A stretch of 64,000 nt of DNA, from assembly GCA_001784175.1 (NCBI GenBank), contig MFPR01000006.1, positions 202,226-266,225 on the forward strand, in the 5' to 3' direction. Positions within the stretch are counted from its first letter, which is position 1; every line of letters begins with the position of its first letter. This document shows, piece after piece, positions 33,451-44,202 of this stretch. Origin of the DNA: Candidatus Lindowbacteria bacterium RIFCSPLOWO2_12_FULL_62_27 (lineage in GTDB: Bacteria; Lindowbacteria; 2-12-FULL-62-27). The notes beneath the pieces are model-generated. The model searched no databases, had not been told where the DNA came from, and saw nothing but the letters and a program-made list of their open reading frames with translations. A program made the translations under genes and the position numbers.

Positions 33451-34418
33451 AGCCACGAATTCTGGTCCGTGAGGCCCGCCGCGTCCTGCGCGTCGAGGCC
33501 GACGCGATCCGCGCGATCCTGCCGCGGATCGGCCGGCCGTTTGTAGCCGCCGTCGAAACGCTCCACGCCTGCCGCGGCCGCGTCGTGGTCACGGGCGTCG
33601 GCAAGTCCGGCGCCGTCGGCCGGAAAATCATGGCGACCCTCGCGTCGACCGGGACACCGGCCCTTTTCCTGCACGCGGTCGAGGCCCTGCACGGTGATTT
33701 GGGGATGGCGACCAAGGACGACGTGGTCCTGGTCGTTTCGTACAGCGGTGAGACCGCGGAACTCACGACGCTCCTGCCCGCCTTCCGGCGGCTCGGCTGT
33801 CCCCTCATCGCCATCACGGGGAACCTCCGGTCGACCCTCGCGAAATTTTCCGACATCGTCCTCAACGTCCACGTGAAGCAGGAGGCCTGCCCCATGAACC
33901 TCGCGCCCACCGCCAGCACCACCGCCACGCTCGCGCTGGGCGACGCGCTCGCCGTCGCGCTCCTCAAGCTCCGCGGATTTACGCCGCGCGATTTCGCGCA
34001 GGTCCATCCGAGCGGCGCCCTCGGCCGGCGGCTCCTCACCCGGGTGTCGGACCTCATGCACACCGGCCCGGCGATGCCGAAGGTCGACCGCCGCGCCACG
34101 ATGCGCGAAGCGATCGTGGAGATGACCGCCAAGCGGCTGGGATTCACGTCGGTCCTCGACGGCGCCGGCCGGGCCCTCGGCGTCATCACGGACGGCGACC
34201 TCCGCCGCCATCTTCAGCGCGGCGGCGATTTCCTGGACCTCCCGGCCGAACGCCTCTGCACGCGGTCGCCCAAATCGATTTCAAAAGACGCGCTGGCCGC
34301 GCAGGCCCTCGCGATCATGGAAAAAAATTCGATCACGTCCCTCCTCATCCTCGACGACCGCAAACGCGTCTTCGGATGCATTCACATCCACGACATCCTG
34401 AAAGCAGGCGTGGCGTGA
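33447..34418 (+). CDS. kdsD: Arabinose-5-phosphate isomerase (KdsD/KpsF)
   Basis: 323 residues from ATG 33447 (ATGA overlap with kdsA). It interconverts ribulose 5-phosphate and arabinose 5-phosphate, the KdsA substrate. SIS domain about 30-175: GRVVVTGVGKSGAVGRKIMA, EALHGDLGMATKDDVVLVVS, YSGETAELTTLL, APTASTTATLALGDALAVAL, VHPSGALGRRLL. Two CBS domains follow (about 200-320; VSDLMHTGPAMPKV, GVITDGDLRRHL, ITSLLILDD). The order A, D, C gives a complete route from ribulose 5-phosphate to Kdo. Confidence 0.96.
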   Translation: MKPRILVREARRVLRVEADAIRAILPRIGRPFVAAVETLHACRGRVVVTGVGKSGAVGRKIMATLASTGTPALFLHAVEALHGDLGMATKDDVVLVVSYSGETAELTTLLPAFRRLGCPLIAITGNLRSTLAKFSDIVLNVHVKQEACPMNLAPTASTTATLALGDALAVALLKLRGFTPRDFAQVHPSGALGRRLLTRVSDLMHTGPAMPKVDRRATMREAIVEMTAKRLGFTSVLDGAGRALGVITDGDLRRHLQRGGDFLDLPAERLCTRSPKSISKDALAAQALAIMEKNSITSLLILDDRKRVFGCIHIHDILKAGVA

Positions 34419-34963
34419 TGGGCGCCGGCGCAGTGCCTTACGAAAAACTGAAAAAAATCCGCGCGTGTCTGTTCGACGTCGACGGCGTTCTCACCGACGG
34501 CCGGATTCTCCTCGGCGAAGGGCCCGAGGGCGCGCTCCACGAGCACAAAGCCTTTCACGCGCGGGACGGCCAGGGCCTCATCCTCGCGAGCGACGCGGGC
34601 CTGGAGGTGGGCCTGGTGACGAGCCGGGCGTCGGCCATCGTCGAGCGGCGCGCACGGGAGCTTCGGATCGGCCATGTGTTTCAGAACGTGAAAGACAAAC
34701 TGCAGTGCGTGCGGGGCTTTCTCTCCGGCCGGGGCCTGCGGTTCGAGCAGCTTCTGTACATGGGCGACGATCTCCCCGACCTGCCGGTGCTGGACCGCGC
34801 CGGGTTTTCGGCGACGGTCCCGGAGGCGCCACGGGAAATCCGCGCCGGCGCCGATTACGTCACGGACCTTCCGGGCGGCTCGGGCGCGGTGCGCGAGGTG
34901 CTGGACCTTCTGTTTCGAACGCAGGGCCGGTGGCCGAAAATTCTAAAAAAATACCGCAAATAA
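34418..34963 (+). CDS. kdsC: 3-deoxy-D-manno-octulosonate 8-phosphate phosphatase
   Basis: 181 residues; ATG 34418 overlaps the kdsD stop by one base. It removes phosphate from Kdo 8-phosphate. HAD type C0 motifs: catalytic Asp in CLFDVDGVLTDG, Thr/Ser in VGLVTSRAS, Lys in VKDKLQ, acidic pair in YMGDDLPDLPVL. KdsC proteins are small tetrameric HADs of about 175-190 residues, as here. The following promoter at 34964 starts a separate unit. Confidence 0.95.
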   Translation: MGAGAVPYEKLKKIRACLFDVDGVLTDGRILLGEGPEGALHEHKAFHARDGQGLILASDAGLEVGLVTSRASAIVERRARELRIGHVFQNVKDKLQCVRGFLSGRGLRFEQLLYMGDDLPDLPVLDRAGFSATVPEAPREIRAGADYVTDLPGGSGAVREVLDLLFRTQGRWPKILKKYRK

Positions 34964-34991
34964 TTGACAACGGAGCGGCGCGCGGTATATT
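34964..34991 (+). promoter_or_regulatory. Strong promoter ahead of the nuo operon
   Basis: TTGACA (34964-34969), 16-base spacer, TATATT (34986-34991), directly after kdsC. It leaves a leader of about 40 bases to the GTG at 35038 and about 260 to nuoA. Confidence 0.65.
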
Positions 34992-35037
34992 TACTGTAGT
35001 GAACTGAGGGGAGTACAAATCAAGGGGGTGAGGAAGA

Positions 35038-35241
35038 GTGACCAATGGCAAGACATTGAGGCATCTGGTGGCGCCGGCATTTCGCGACCATACCTCAACG
35101 GGTGCGATGGCCGCTGATTTTTTTGCCGACTTCAAGGAGGCCACGGTCGAGCTGCAGCAGATGGTGAAGGGGAAACCGCTTTCAGCAAGGCTGGTTTCCG
35201 AGCATGCGGTGAGACGGCTTCGGGAAAAAATACGAGTCTAG
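35038..35241 (+). CDS. Small hypothetical protein at the head of the nuo operon
   Basis: 67 residues from GTG 35038 (GGTGAGGAAGA upstream). Sequence such as MAADFFADFKEATVELQQMV and KPLSARLVSEHAVRRLREKI looks like a soluble helical protein; I recognise no family. It sits between the promoter at 34964-34991 and nuoA (19-base gap). It could be a real small gene or a leader peptide; the good start site and promoter favour expression. Confidence 0.5.
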   Translation: MTNGKTLRHLVAPAFRDHTSTGAMAADFFADFKEATVELQQMVKGKPLSARLVSEHAVRRLREKIRV

Positions 35242-35260
35242 CGATCCGCGCGGAAATTCA

Positions 35261-35626
35261 ATGCTTTCTCCCTATCTGCCCATACTGTTTCAACTGATCC
35301 TGGCCGCGGGCTTTGCCTGCGCGCTCCTGGTTCTCACGCACGTGTTTGGCCCGAGGCGGAGCACCGACGTGAAACTTTCGCCCTTCGAGTGCGGCGTCGA
35401 CCTTTTGGACTGCGCGCACCACCGGTTCAGCGTGAAGTTTTATCTCGTCGCGATGCTGTTCATTTTGTTTGACATCGAAGCGATCTTTTTCTACCCGTGG
35501 GCCGTGATCTTCCGCGAGGAGATTTCGCAGGGGTTGCTTTTGCTGTCGGAAATGGGTACGTTTGTGGCGGTGCTTCTGGTCGGATTCATCTTCATCTGGA
35601 GGAAAGGGGTTCTGGAATGGGCGTAG
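35261..35626 (+). CDS. nuoA: NADH-quinone oxidoreductase subunit A
   Basis: 121 residues, three membrane helices. Complex I subunit A sits at the junction of membrane and peripheral arms. Signature: [44 protein letters not shown] (conserved acidic residues in FDIEA). The last 10 bases overlap the nuoB start. Confidence 0.95.
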   Translation: MLSPYLPILFQLILAAGFACALLVLTHVFGPRRSTDVKLSPFECGVDLLDCAHHRFSVKFYLVAMLFILFDIEAIFFYPWAVIFREEISQGLLLLSEMGTFVAVLLVGFIFIWRKGVLEWA

Positions 35627-36129
35627 AGTTGATCCGCGGCGACAACTTTGTCACGACGTCTCTGGCCTCGGTCGTGAACTGGGCCCGCAAGTCCTCCCTG
35701 TGGCCGTTTCCGTTCGGCACCGCGTGCTGCGGCATCGAGATGATGGCGGCCCTGGCCTCGAAATTCGACATGGCCCGCTTCGGCGCCGAGGCCGTCCGGT
35801 TCTCGCCCCGGCAGGCCGACCTTCTGATCGTGGCCGGCACCATCTGCAACAAGATGGCGCCGGTCCTCAAGCGCGTGTACGACCAGATGTCGGACCCGAA
35901 ATGGGTCATCGCCATGGGCGCCTGCGCCTCCTGCGGCGGGATTTTCGACAACTACACCGTCGTCCAGGGCATCGACGAGATCATCCCCGTCGACATGTAC
36001 GTCCCCGGCTGTCCGCCGTCGCCCCAGGCGCTCATGTACTCATTTACCCGGATTCAGGATATGGTCCAGCACGGGCGCGGCGCGTCCCTTGCGCCCATGT
36101 CCGAGTCCGTGGTCCCGCTTCCCGTCTGA
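35617..36129 (+). CDS. nuoB: NADH-quinone oxidoreductase subunit B
   Basis: 170 residues from ATG 35617. It holds cluster N2, the last iron-sulfur centre before quinone. Ligands: adjacent cysteines in [12 protein letters not shown], Cys in [12 protein letters not shown] and Cys in [12 protein letters not shown]. Conserved [11 protein letters not shown]. Overlaps nuoA by 10 bases; 20 bases to nuoC. Confidence 0.97.
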   Translation: MGVELIRGDNFVTTSLASVVNWARKSSLWPFPFGTACCGIEMMAALASKFDMARFGAEAVRFSPRQADLLIVAGTICNKMAPVLKRVYDQMSDPKWVIAMGACASCGGIFDNYTVVQGIDEIIPVDMYVPGCPPSPQALMYSFTRIQDMVQHGRGASLAPMSESVVPLPV

Positions 36130-36149
36130 TCTCATCGAGTTTGTCCGAA

Positions 36150-36659
36150 ATGGATCCGCACGATATCCCCGCCAAACTTGCGGCGCTCCTGCCCGGCCTC
36201 GACTGCGCGCTCGTCGAGTGCGCCGGCCAGTCGACGCTGGAGGTTCCGGCGGCCCGCGTCAAGGACGTGCTGCGAATCCTGCGGGACGATTCGGCCCTGC
36301 GCTTTGACCAGCTTCTGGATCTCACCGCCGTCGATTATCCGGGGCGTGAGTTGCGGTTTGACGTCGTCTACATCCTGGTGTCGACCGCGTACTCGCGCCG
36401 GCTCCGCGTGAAAACGCGCATCGCGGACGGCGGCCCGGCCGGGCCGGCGCTGCCGACGGTGTCGGACCTGTGGCCGTCGGCGAACTGGGGCGAGCGCGAG
36501 TGTTTCGACATGTTCGGGATCCGGTTCGAGGGCCATCCGAACCTCAAGCGCATTCTGAACCCGGACAATTTTTACGGATATCCGCTTCGCAAGACCTACC
36601 CGCTGCGGGGCGAGCGGGACCCGGCCTTTCTCGAGTACAAGGAAACAGAGCCGGCCTGA
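36150..36659 (+). CDS. nuoC: NADH-quinone oxidoreductase subunit C
   Basis: 169 residues from ATG 36150. The 30 kDa subunit of the Q-module. Family motif [22 protein letters not shown] is present in pieces ([26 protein letters not shown]), preceded by [20 protein letters not shown]. It is not fused to nuoD; the stop overlaps the nuoD ATG by one base. Confidence 0.95.
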   Translation: MDPHDIPAKLAALLPGLDCALVECAGQSTLEVPAARVKDVLRILRDDSALRFDQLLDLTAVDYPGRELRFDVVYILVSTAYSRRLRVKTRIADGGPAGPALPTVSDLWPSANWGERECFDMFGIRFEGHPNLKRILNPDNFYGYPLRKTYPLRGERDPAFLEYKETEPA

Positions 36660-37855
36660 TGGAAATCACGGACGACACGCTTGAAGACACGCAGATTCTG
36701 ACGATCAATTTCGGGCCCTCGCACCCCGCCACCCACGGGACGCTGCACCTGATCGCCAAACTGGACGGCGAGCGGATCGCCGAAGCCGAACCGATCATCG
36801 GGTACCTGCACCGCGGCAAGGAAAAGATGGGAGAACACCTCAAATACAACCAGTACCTCACCATGACCGACCGCATGAACTACCTGTCACCGGCCTTGAA
36901 CAACATCGGCTGGTGCCTCGCGGTCGAAAAACTCATGGGGGTCGACCCGCCGCCGCGCGCGAAGTGGGTCGAAACGATCGCGTGCGAACTTGCGCGGATC
37001 ATGGACCACATGGTCTGCAACGGCATCAACGCTTTCGATATCGGCGCCGGCACCGTCTTCTTCTACATGTTCCAGCAGCGCGAGGTCATCACGGCCATTT
37101 TCGAGCGCATGACCGGCGCCCGCCTGACCATCACATGGCCAAGAGTCGGCGGCCTGCCCTACGACGTGCCGCCCGACTTCAAGGACCAGGTGCGGGCGTT
37201 CCTGAATGGATTTTATCCGGCGCTGGCCGATTGCGATAATCTCCTCAAGAACAACCGCATTTTCATGGACCGCACCATCGGCGTCTCGCCGATCACGGCC
37301 GACCGCGCGATCAGCCACGGATTCACGGGCCCGTGCCTGCGTGCCACCGGCTTTGAATATGATTTGCGCAAGCGCGAGCCGTATCTGTGCTACGACCAGG
37401 TCGACTTTGACGTCGCGGTCGGCACGAACGGCGACGTCTACGACCGGTTCTTCGTCCGGATGGAGGAATGCCGCCAGAGCGTGCGGATCATCGAGCAGTG
37501 TCTGGCCAAACTGCCGGACGAGGGGCCGTTCGCCGTCGACGACTACCGCGTGGTGTTGCCGCCCAAGGAAAAAGTCTACACCGAAATGGAGGCCATGATC
37601 TTTCATTTCAAACTCGTGATCGACGGCTTGAAGCCCCCGGCCGGCGAAATCTACCGGGGCATCGAAGCGGCGAACGGCGAGCTCGGCTTTTTCATCGTCA
37701 GCGACGGCAGCGGCAAGCCGTACCGGGTGAAAGTCCGCTCGCCCTGTTTTTACATCTACTCGGCCTATCCGGAACTCATCCGGGGCCTGATGATTTCGGA
37801 CACCGTCGCCGTCCTCGGCAGCCTCAACGTCATCGCGGGGGAGCTGGACAGGTGA
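36659..37855 (+). CDS. nuoD: NADH-quinone oxidoreductase subunit D
   Basis: 398 residues. The 49 kDa subunit that, with NuoB, forms the quinone site. Motifs: NFGPSHPATHGTLHLI, GYLHRGKEKMGEHLKYNQYL, DRMNYLSPALNN, ERMTGARLTITWPRVGG, SVTAD-type region ISHGFTGPCLRATGFEYDLR, and C-terminal ACP-like GEIYRGIEAANGELGFFIVS. The conserved GPSHPATHG loop and RGxE near the active site are intact. A palindromic repeat element separates it from nuoEF. Confidence 0.97.
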   Translation: MEITDDTLEDTQILTINFGPSHPATHGTLHLIAKLDGERIAEAEPIIGYLHRGKEKMGEHLKYNQYLTMTDRMNYLSPALNNIGWCLAVEKLMGVDPPPRAKWVETIACELARIMDHMVCNGINAFDIGAGTVFFYMFQQREVITAIFERMTGARLTITWPRVGGLPYDVPPDFKDQVRAFLNGFYPALADCDNLLKNNRIFMDRTIGVSPITADRAISHGFTGPCLRATGFEYDLRKREPYLCYDQVDFDVAVGTNGDVYDRFFVRMEECRQSVRIIEQCLAKLPDEGPFAVDDYRVVLPPKEKVYTEMEAMIFHFKLVIDGLKPPAGEIYRGIEAANGELGFFIVSDGSGKPYRVKVRSPCFYIYSAYPELIRGLMISDTVAVLGSLNVIAGELDR

Positions 37856-37862
37856 TCATTAT

Positions 37863-37979
37863 TCACCTCCTCTCCCCCCGAAGGGGGGAGAGGATTGAGG
37901 TGAGGGGGGAGGAGACGGCGCTGACCGCAGCCTGCCACCCTCACCCCAACCCTCTCCCGCCAGAGGCGGGAGAGGGGGA
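37863..37979. repeat. Double-hairpin palindromic element (copy 1), between nuoD and nuoEF
   Basis: Two G/C-rich hairpins: CTCTCCCCCCGAAGGGGGGA (from 37869) and CTCTCCCGCCAGAGGCGGGA (from 37952), joined by GGTGAGGGGGG...CCACCCTCACCCC, which themselves can pair. A near-identical copy lies at 44078-44195. The right end, GAGAGGGGGA, touches the start codon of nuoEF and probably provides its ribosome binding site. Confidence 0.8.
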
Positions 37980-39832
<1,853 letters not shown>

Positions 39833-39833
<1 letters not shown>

Positions 39834-41356
39834 TGACTGAGAACAAGACGATCACGTTCTTCGTCGACGGCAAGCCCGTGACCGCGCCGGCGGGCGCGAT
39901 GGTCATCCGCGCGGCGCTCGACGCGGGGGCCGTGATTCCGTACTTCTGTTACCATCCCGCCCTCAAACCCGCCGGCCTCTGCCGCATGTGCCTCGTCGAA
40001 ATCGAGGGCTTCCCGAAACTCCAGGCCTCCTGCACGACCCCCGTGACGGAGGGGATGAAAGTCCACACCGACACCGCGCGCGTCGAGCAGGCGCGCAAGG
40101 ACGTCCTCGAGTTTTACCTGCTGAATCATCCGCTCGATTGTCCCATCTGCGACAAGGCCGGGGAGTGCCAGCTTCAGAATTACACCTTCGCCTACGCCCG
40201 GCAGAATTCCCGGTACCGCGAGGGCGAAAAGCGCCGGTACAACTACGAGGACCTCGGGCCCAAACTCTTCCGCGACATGGACCGGTGCGTGCACTGCCTG
40301 CGGTGCGTGCGGTTCTGCGAGGAGATCGTGGGGGACGACAACCTGAGCGTCTTCAAGCGCGGCAACGAAACGGACATCTCGATCTTCGGCAGCGCGGTGG
40401 TCAACGAATACGCGCTCAACATCGCCGAACTCTGCCCCGTCGGCGCACTGGTCTCGAAGGACTTTCTCTACAAGGCGCGCGTGTGGCACCTGAAAAAGAC
40501 CGAGACGGTCTGCGCCTCATGCGCCACGGGCTGCAATATATATATGGAGAGCAAGGACCAGGTTGTCCAGCGCATCACGCCGAGGGTCAACCCGGAGGTC
40601 AACGACCACTGGATCTGCGATTTCGGCCGGCTGAACTTCAAGCACATCAACAGTTCCCAGCGCATCCACGAGTCGACCCGGCTGGAGGACGGCGTGCCGC
40701 AGGTGCTGGAAATGGACGACGCCGTCCGGCGGCTGGCCGGCATCCTCGCGGGCGCCCCGGCCGACCGGCTGGGTCTTCTGATCACGCCGGAGGCGACCAA
40801 CGAGGAGATTTTCGAGTTTCGGCGCCTGGCCGAGCAGGTCCTCAAATGTCCGCATCATGCGTACGGTCTGGTTCCGCCCGAGGAAGGCAAACTCGATTTC
40901 TTGCGCAGCCGAGACAAATTCCCCAACTCAGCCGGCGCCCGGCGGCTCGGCGGCCTCTCCGGGCTGGGCTTTGACGGACTCAGGATTCTGGAAATGGCCG
41001 AGAAGGGCGAACTTGAAGTTTTGTTGATGATCTACCCGCACAGCGTGTCAAAGCATCCGGGCGGCGAGGCCTTCTTGGGGCGGCTGGCCGCCGCGCTCGC
41101 GCAGGTTCAGACCTCGGTCGTGATCGATTATCTGCAGAGCAAGGTGTCCGGCGCCGCCACCATGATCATCCCGGGCCTGACGCACGCCGAAAAAAACGGC
41201 ACGATGGACAATTCAAAAGGGATCACCCAGAAACTTCGCCGCGCCATTTTCCCGTCGCCGGACCAACTCAGCGAGCAGGAGATGCTGATCCGCGTCTCGA
41301 CAGCGCTCGTCGAAAAAAGAGCGGGGGTTACTTTGTCTGCGTCTGACCCGCGCTGA
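39833..41356 (+). CDS. nuoG: NADH-quinone oxidoreductase subunit G, short form
   Basis: 507 residues from ATG 39833; many NuoG proteins are 700-900. The N-terminal clusters are complete: 2Fe-2S (YFCYHPALKPAGLCRMCLVE, ASCTTP), His/Cys 4Fe-4S (HPLDCPICDKAGECQLQ) and 4Fe-4S (MDRCVHCLRCVRFCEEI, LCPVGAL). The extra cluster of the molybdopterin fold is also seen (CASCATGCNIYM, HWICDFGR). The molybdopterin-like domain is then shortened to about 250 residues. No nuoH-N or nuoI follows: the next gene is convergent and overlaps by 29 bases. Confidence 0.92.
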
Positions 41357-42947
41357 GCCGTTCCTGCATTTTTTTCTGAAAGCTCGCCTTGAAATCCGGC
41401 AGGTTGGCCGCCAGCGCGCCGAATTCCTGTTTGCGCAGGCACAGAAGGTCCATCGACTCGGCGCACCGGACCGTCGCCCGGCGGGTCGTCTGGCCGAGGA
41501 TGGCCATCTCGCCGAAATACTCGCCGGGTCCCAGGGCCGCGAGAATTTTTTCCCCGCCGCCGTCCGGCAGGACCACTTCGGCCTTCCCTGAGAGCACGAT
41601 GTAGATCTGGTCGCCGATATCGCCCTGGCGGAACACCTCTTCGCCGGGCTCGTAGTGTTCCTGCTTGATCGCGCCCGCGCCGAACACCTTGAGCTGGACG
41701 AGATCGGGCGGGAAGAAGAAGTCGAGGAACCAGGCCATGGCCACTTTGACCTTGCGGTCCAGACCCGGCAGTTTGGAAAGATAGATGACGCGCCAGAAGA
41801 GCCATGCGAGGATTCCCGAAAACCGGAAATTCACAATCTCCGCCACGCCGCTCTGATGGCCGAGAGAACACATTTTTCCCAGACCCGTGAACGCAAATTG
41901 CTTTTTCTCCCCCTCGGACCGGATGGCCCGGACGATGTTGTGGGCCGCAACAACCGCCTGCCTCATCCCGAACTGCGCCGTCGGCGGGCAGAAGCCCTTG
42001 CCGCTCGGATGCGGCACGACGGCGCAATCCCCGAGCGCCCAGACGTGGTCGGACCCCTCGACCTGCAGGTCCAGTCCGGCCTTGATGTGGCCCCGGTCTT
42101 TGGGCAGGTCCAGCTTCTCGACGATGGGGTTGGGCGAGGCCGGCACGGTTGAGATGAGGGTCCGGGTGGGAATGCGCTCTCCGGACTGCAGGATCGCCTC
42201 GGTTTTGGTGGCGGCCACGAGCCGGGTATTCATCCGGAACTCCACGCCGCGCTTCTCCATCACTCGCTGGGCAAACCGCCCGAGTTTCTCCTCCACCTCC
42301 GGCAGGATTCGGTCCTGGGAGTGCAGGAGGATCACGCGGATGTCGGACGGCGCCACGGCATCATAGTGTTTGTCCGCGATGAGTTTCACAAAATCGTTGA
42401 GGTCCGCCGCGCACTCGACGCCCGAAAACCCGCCGCCGGCGATCACGAAGGTCAGAAGTTCCTGTCGGAGTTTCGGGTCCTCCTCGATGTCGGCCTCCTC
42501 GACGGCGCGGATGGCGTGGTTGCGGATGTAGAGGGCGTCCCCGAGGTTTTTAAACGGGATCGCGTGTTCGGGCATCCCGGCCATGCCTTTGAAGTGCGTG
42601 ACCTTCCCGAGCGCGACGACCAGGTAGTCATAGGGCACGATATGCGGCCGGGGAACGAACCCGGGGGACGTGCGAATGGTCTTGTTTTTGAGGTCAACCT
42701 CCTCGACGTCGCGGATGTGGAGCTTGGTTTTTTTCAGAAGGCGGACCAGGGGCGTCACCGCATCCATGATCCCGATGCTGCCGGAGATGACCTCGGCCAG
42801 CATCGGCTGGAAGACAAAATAGTTCTCGTGGTTGATGAGATGGATTTCAAAATCGTCCTTGTAGCGGAGGGCCTTCTCCAGAGTCATGGCTGCGTACACG
42901 CCGCCGAAGCCCCCGCCCAGAATCGCAACTCGCTTTCGTCCGCCCAT
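41328..42947 (-). CDS. Type II NADH dehydrogenase fused to a cyclic-nucleotide-binding domain
   Basis: 539 residues. Residues 1-410: FAD/NAD(P)-binding NDH-2: RVAILGGGFGGVYAAMTLEK, VFQPMLAEVISG, PYDYLVVALGKVTHF, second nucleotide fold FVIAGGGFSGVECAADLNDF, and VWALGDCAVVPHPSGKGFCP. A membrane-associating stretch (AWLFWRVIYLSKLPGLDRKV) follows. Residues about 425-525 are a CRP-type cyclic-nucleotide domain: YEPGEEVFRQGDIGDQIYIV, LSGKAEVVL, GPGEYFGEMAILGQTTRRAT (the phosphate-binding cassette). This could tie quinone reduction by NADH to a nucleotide signal. Convergent overlap of 29 bases with nuoG; its promoter predicts a nearly leaderless mRNA. Confidence 0.9.
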   Translation of the reverse strand: MGGRKRVAILGGGFGGVYAAMTLEKALRYKDDFEIHLINHENYFVFQPMLAEVISGSIGIMDAVTPLVRLLKKTKLHIRDVEEVDLKNKTIRTSPGFVPRPHIVPYDYLVVALGKVTHFKGMAGMPEHAIPFKNLGDALYIRNHAIRAVEEADIEEDPKLRQELLTFVIAGGGFSGVECAADLNDFVKLIADKHYDAVAPSDIRVILLHSQDRILPEVEEKLGRFAQRVMEKRGVEFRMNTRLVAATKTEAILQSGERIPTRTLISTVPASPNPIVEKLDLPKDRGHIKAGLDLQVEGSDHVWALGDCAVVPHPSGKGFCPPTAQFGMRQAVVAAHNIVRAIRSEGEKKQFAFTGLGKMCSLGHQSGVAEIVNFRFSGILAWLFWRVIYLSKLPGLDRKVKVAMAWFLDFFFPPDLVQLKVFGAGAIKQEHYEPGEEVFRQGDIGDQIYIVLSGKAEVVLPDGGGEKILAALGPGEYFGEMAILGQTTRRATVRCAESMDLLCLRKQEFGALAANLPDFKASFQKKMQERLSAGQTQTK

Positions 42948-42955
42948 TGGCGGGA

Positions 42956-42983
42956 AGCATACCTAAAAAAGTCAAAAAAACAA
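42956..42983 (-). promoter_or_regulatory. Candidate promoter of the NDH-2 gene, leaderless geometry
   Basis: Minus strand: TATGCT at 42961-42956 with TTGTTT about 16 bases upstream, then 8 bases to the ATG at 42947. No Shine-Dalgarno sequence. The -10 matches consensus at four of six positions, so the call is moderate. Confidence 0.4.
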
Positions 42984-42991
42984 CTTGCTTT

Positions 42992-43007
42992 GCAACAATC
43001 TTGTTGC
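42992..43007. promoter_or_regulatory. 16-bp perfect palindrome between divergent respiratory genes
   Basis: GCAACAATCTTGTTGC: two 7-base half sites (GCAACAA/TTGTTGC) around a TC centre. It lies between the NDH-2 promoter region (minus) and the operon starting at 43069 (plus), a natural place for an operator controlling both. The regulator is unknown. Confidence 0.5.
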
Positions 43008-43068
43008 TAACGTCGCCCCCTATGGGACGGGCCGTGGACGGTTGTGTCTGCGAGTACGGGGGGAGGTC

Positions 43069-44049
43069 GTGAGCGGCGGCATCTGGATTCCGGAAACGCC
43101 GCCGATTCCTCTGCCAATCTGGCCGGCGTTTCTTCTGGTCATCGGCCTCGTCACGCTTGCCGTGCATTTCATGCTGATCCAATCCACGCTCGCCAGTGTC
43201 CTCGTCGCGGGCCTGTCGCGCGACCATGCGCAGGTGGTTCTGGCGCGCGCGCCGATCCTGGTGGCGTTCTTGATCAATTTCGGTATCCCGCCGCTCCTCG
43301 TGGTTCAGGCGCTCTACGGTTCCTTTTTCTATTCCGGCTCGATCCTCATCGCGGGCCCGTGGCTGGCGGTGGTGTTTCTGCTCATGGGGTCCTACGCGCT
43401 CGTGTATTTCGCGCGATACACCAGCCGGCTCGATTATTCGCGCTGGGCGAGCCTTCTCTCCGCGGCCGGCATCCTGACGATCGCCTTCATTTACTCCAAC
43501 GTCATGTCCTGGATGATCCATCCGGGCGCATGGGGCGAAGCCTATCAGTCGGCCGGATCGCACTGGTATCCCCGGACGGCCGAGGCGACCCTGCGCTGGG
43601 CGTGGATTCTGGGGCCGGCGCTCTGCTGGATGGGCTATTTCTGGCCGGCGCGATTCCGGCCGTTGTTTTTCACGGGTCTCATCGTGAGCGGCGTGGCGTT
43701 TGCGGGTCTGCTCTCCGTCGCGCAGTATCCGTTGACGGGCGGTCAGAAATTATATCAGTGGGCGGCCCTGGGCATTCTGGCGGTGGTCGGCGTGGCGGGC
43801 GTCGACGCCGGCGGGAAGCTTCGGTGTCAAGTGATGCCGATCGTCGCGCTGGCGCTGGACGCCGCGTCGAAGGTCCTGACGCGGCACTGGATCCGGGAAT
43901 CGCAGATCCGCGACCTGCACAACATCTGGACGCTGCCGGTGCAGATCCAGCCGTCGGTCGTGGCCGTCACGATCGGGTCTCTCGTGTTGTTTGTGGGCTT
44001 GGGCCTCTGGATGTGGAACGTCGTCCGGAAGGAAGGCGTGGCGCTCTAG
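43069..44049 (+). CDS. CydA-like polytopic membrane protein (subunit 1)
   Basis: 326 residues from GTG 43069 (GGGGGGAGG upstream; the frame is open further but crosses the operator). About eight membrane helices. It aligns in pattern with the CydA-like protein at 48513: FLLVIGLVTLAVHFMLIQST, WLAVVFLLMGSYALVYFARY, ILTIAFIYSNVMSWMIHPGA W, TLRWAWILGPALCWMGYF. His residues in AVHFML and MIHPGA could bind haem, but cofactors cannot be proven. As first gene of the Rieske/cytochrome b operon it is probably a membrane subunit of the same complex. Not a canonical CydA: the quinol loop and CydB partner are absent. Confidence 0.6.
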   Translation: MSGGIWIPETPPIPLPIWPAFLLVIGLVTLAVHFMLIQSTLASVLVAGLSRDHAQVVLARAPILVAFLINFGIPPLLVVQALYGSFFYSGSILIAGPWLAVVFLLMGSYALVYFARYTSRLDYSRWASLLSAAGILTIAFIYSNVMSWMIHPGAWGEAYQSAGSHWYPRTAEATLRWAWILGPALCWMGYFWPARFRPLFFTGLIVSGVAFAGLLSVAQYPLTGGQKLYQWAALGILAVVGVAGVDAGGKLRCQVMPIVALALDAASKVLTRHWIRESQIRDLHNIWTLPVQIQPSVVAVTIGSLVLFVGLGLWMWNVVRKEGVAL

Positions 44050-44077
44050 GTATGGATGGCCGAGCTATAACTACTCA

Positions 44078-44195
44078 CCTCCTCTCCCCCCGGAGGGGGG
44101 AGAGGATTGAGGTGAGGGGGGCGGGGGGCCGCGCCGGAAGTCTGCCACCCTCACCCCAACCCTCTCCCGCCAGAGGCGGGAGAGGGGGGGGCGGG
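44078..44195. repeat. Double-hairpin palindromic element (copy 2), upstream of the Rieske gene
   Basis: Same element as 37863-37979: CTCTCCCCCCGGAGGGGGGA (from 44084) and CTCTCCCGCCAGAGGCGGGA (from 44161), with the middle AGGATTGAGGTGAGGGGG and CCACCCTCACCCCAACC conserved; only the spacer between the hairpins differs. Its G-rich right end again sits at the ribosome binding position of the next gene. Confidence 0.8.
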
Positions 44196-44202
44196 GAGGA
44201 AC

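Noticed and set aside
43069-44049. Calling this gene NrfD/PsrC or a true cytochrome bd subunit I
   Set aside because: No NrfD motifs, and no CydB gene or full set of bd haem ligands; helix pattern only supports a distant CydA-like relation.
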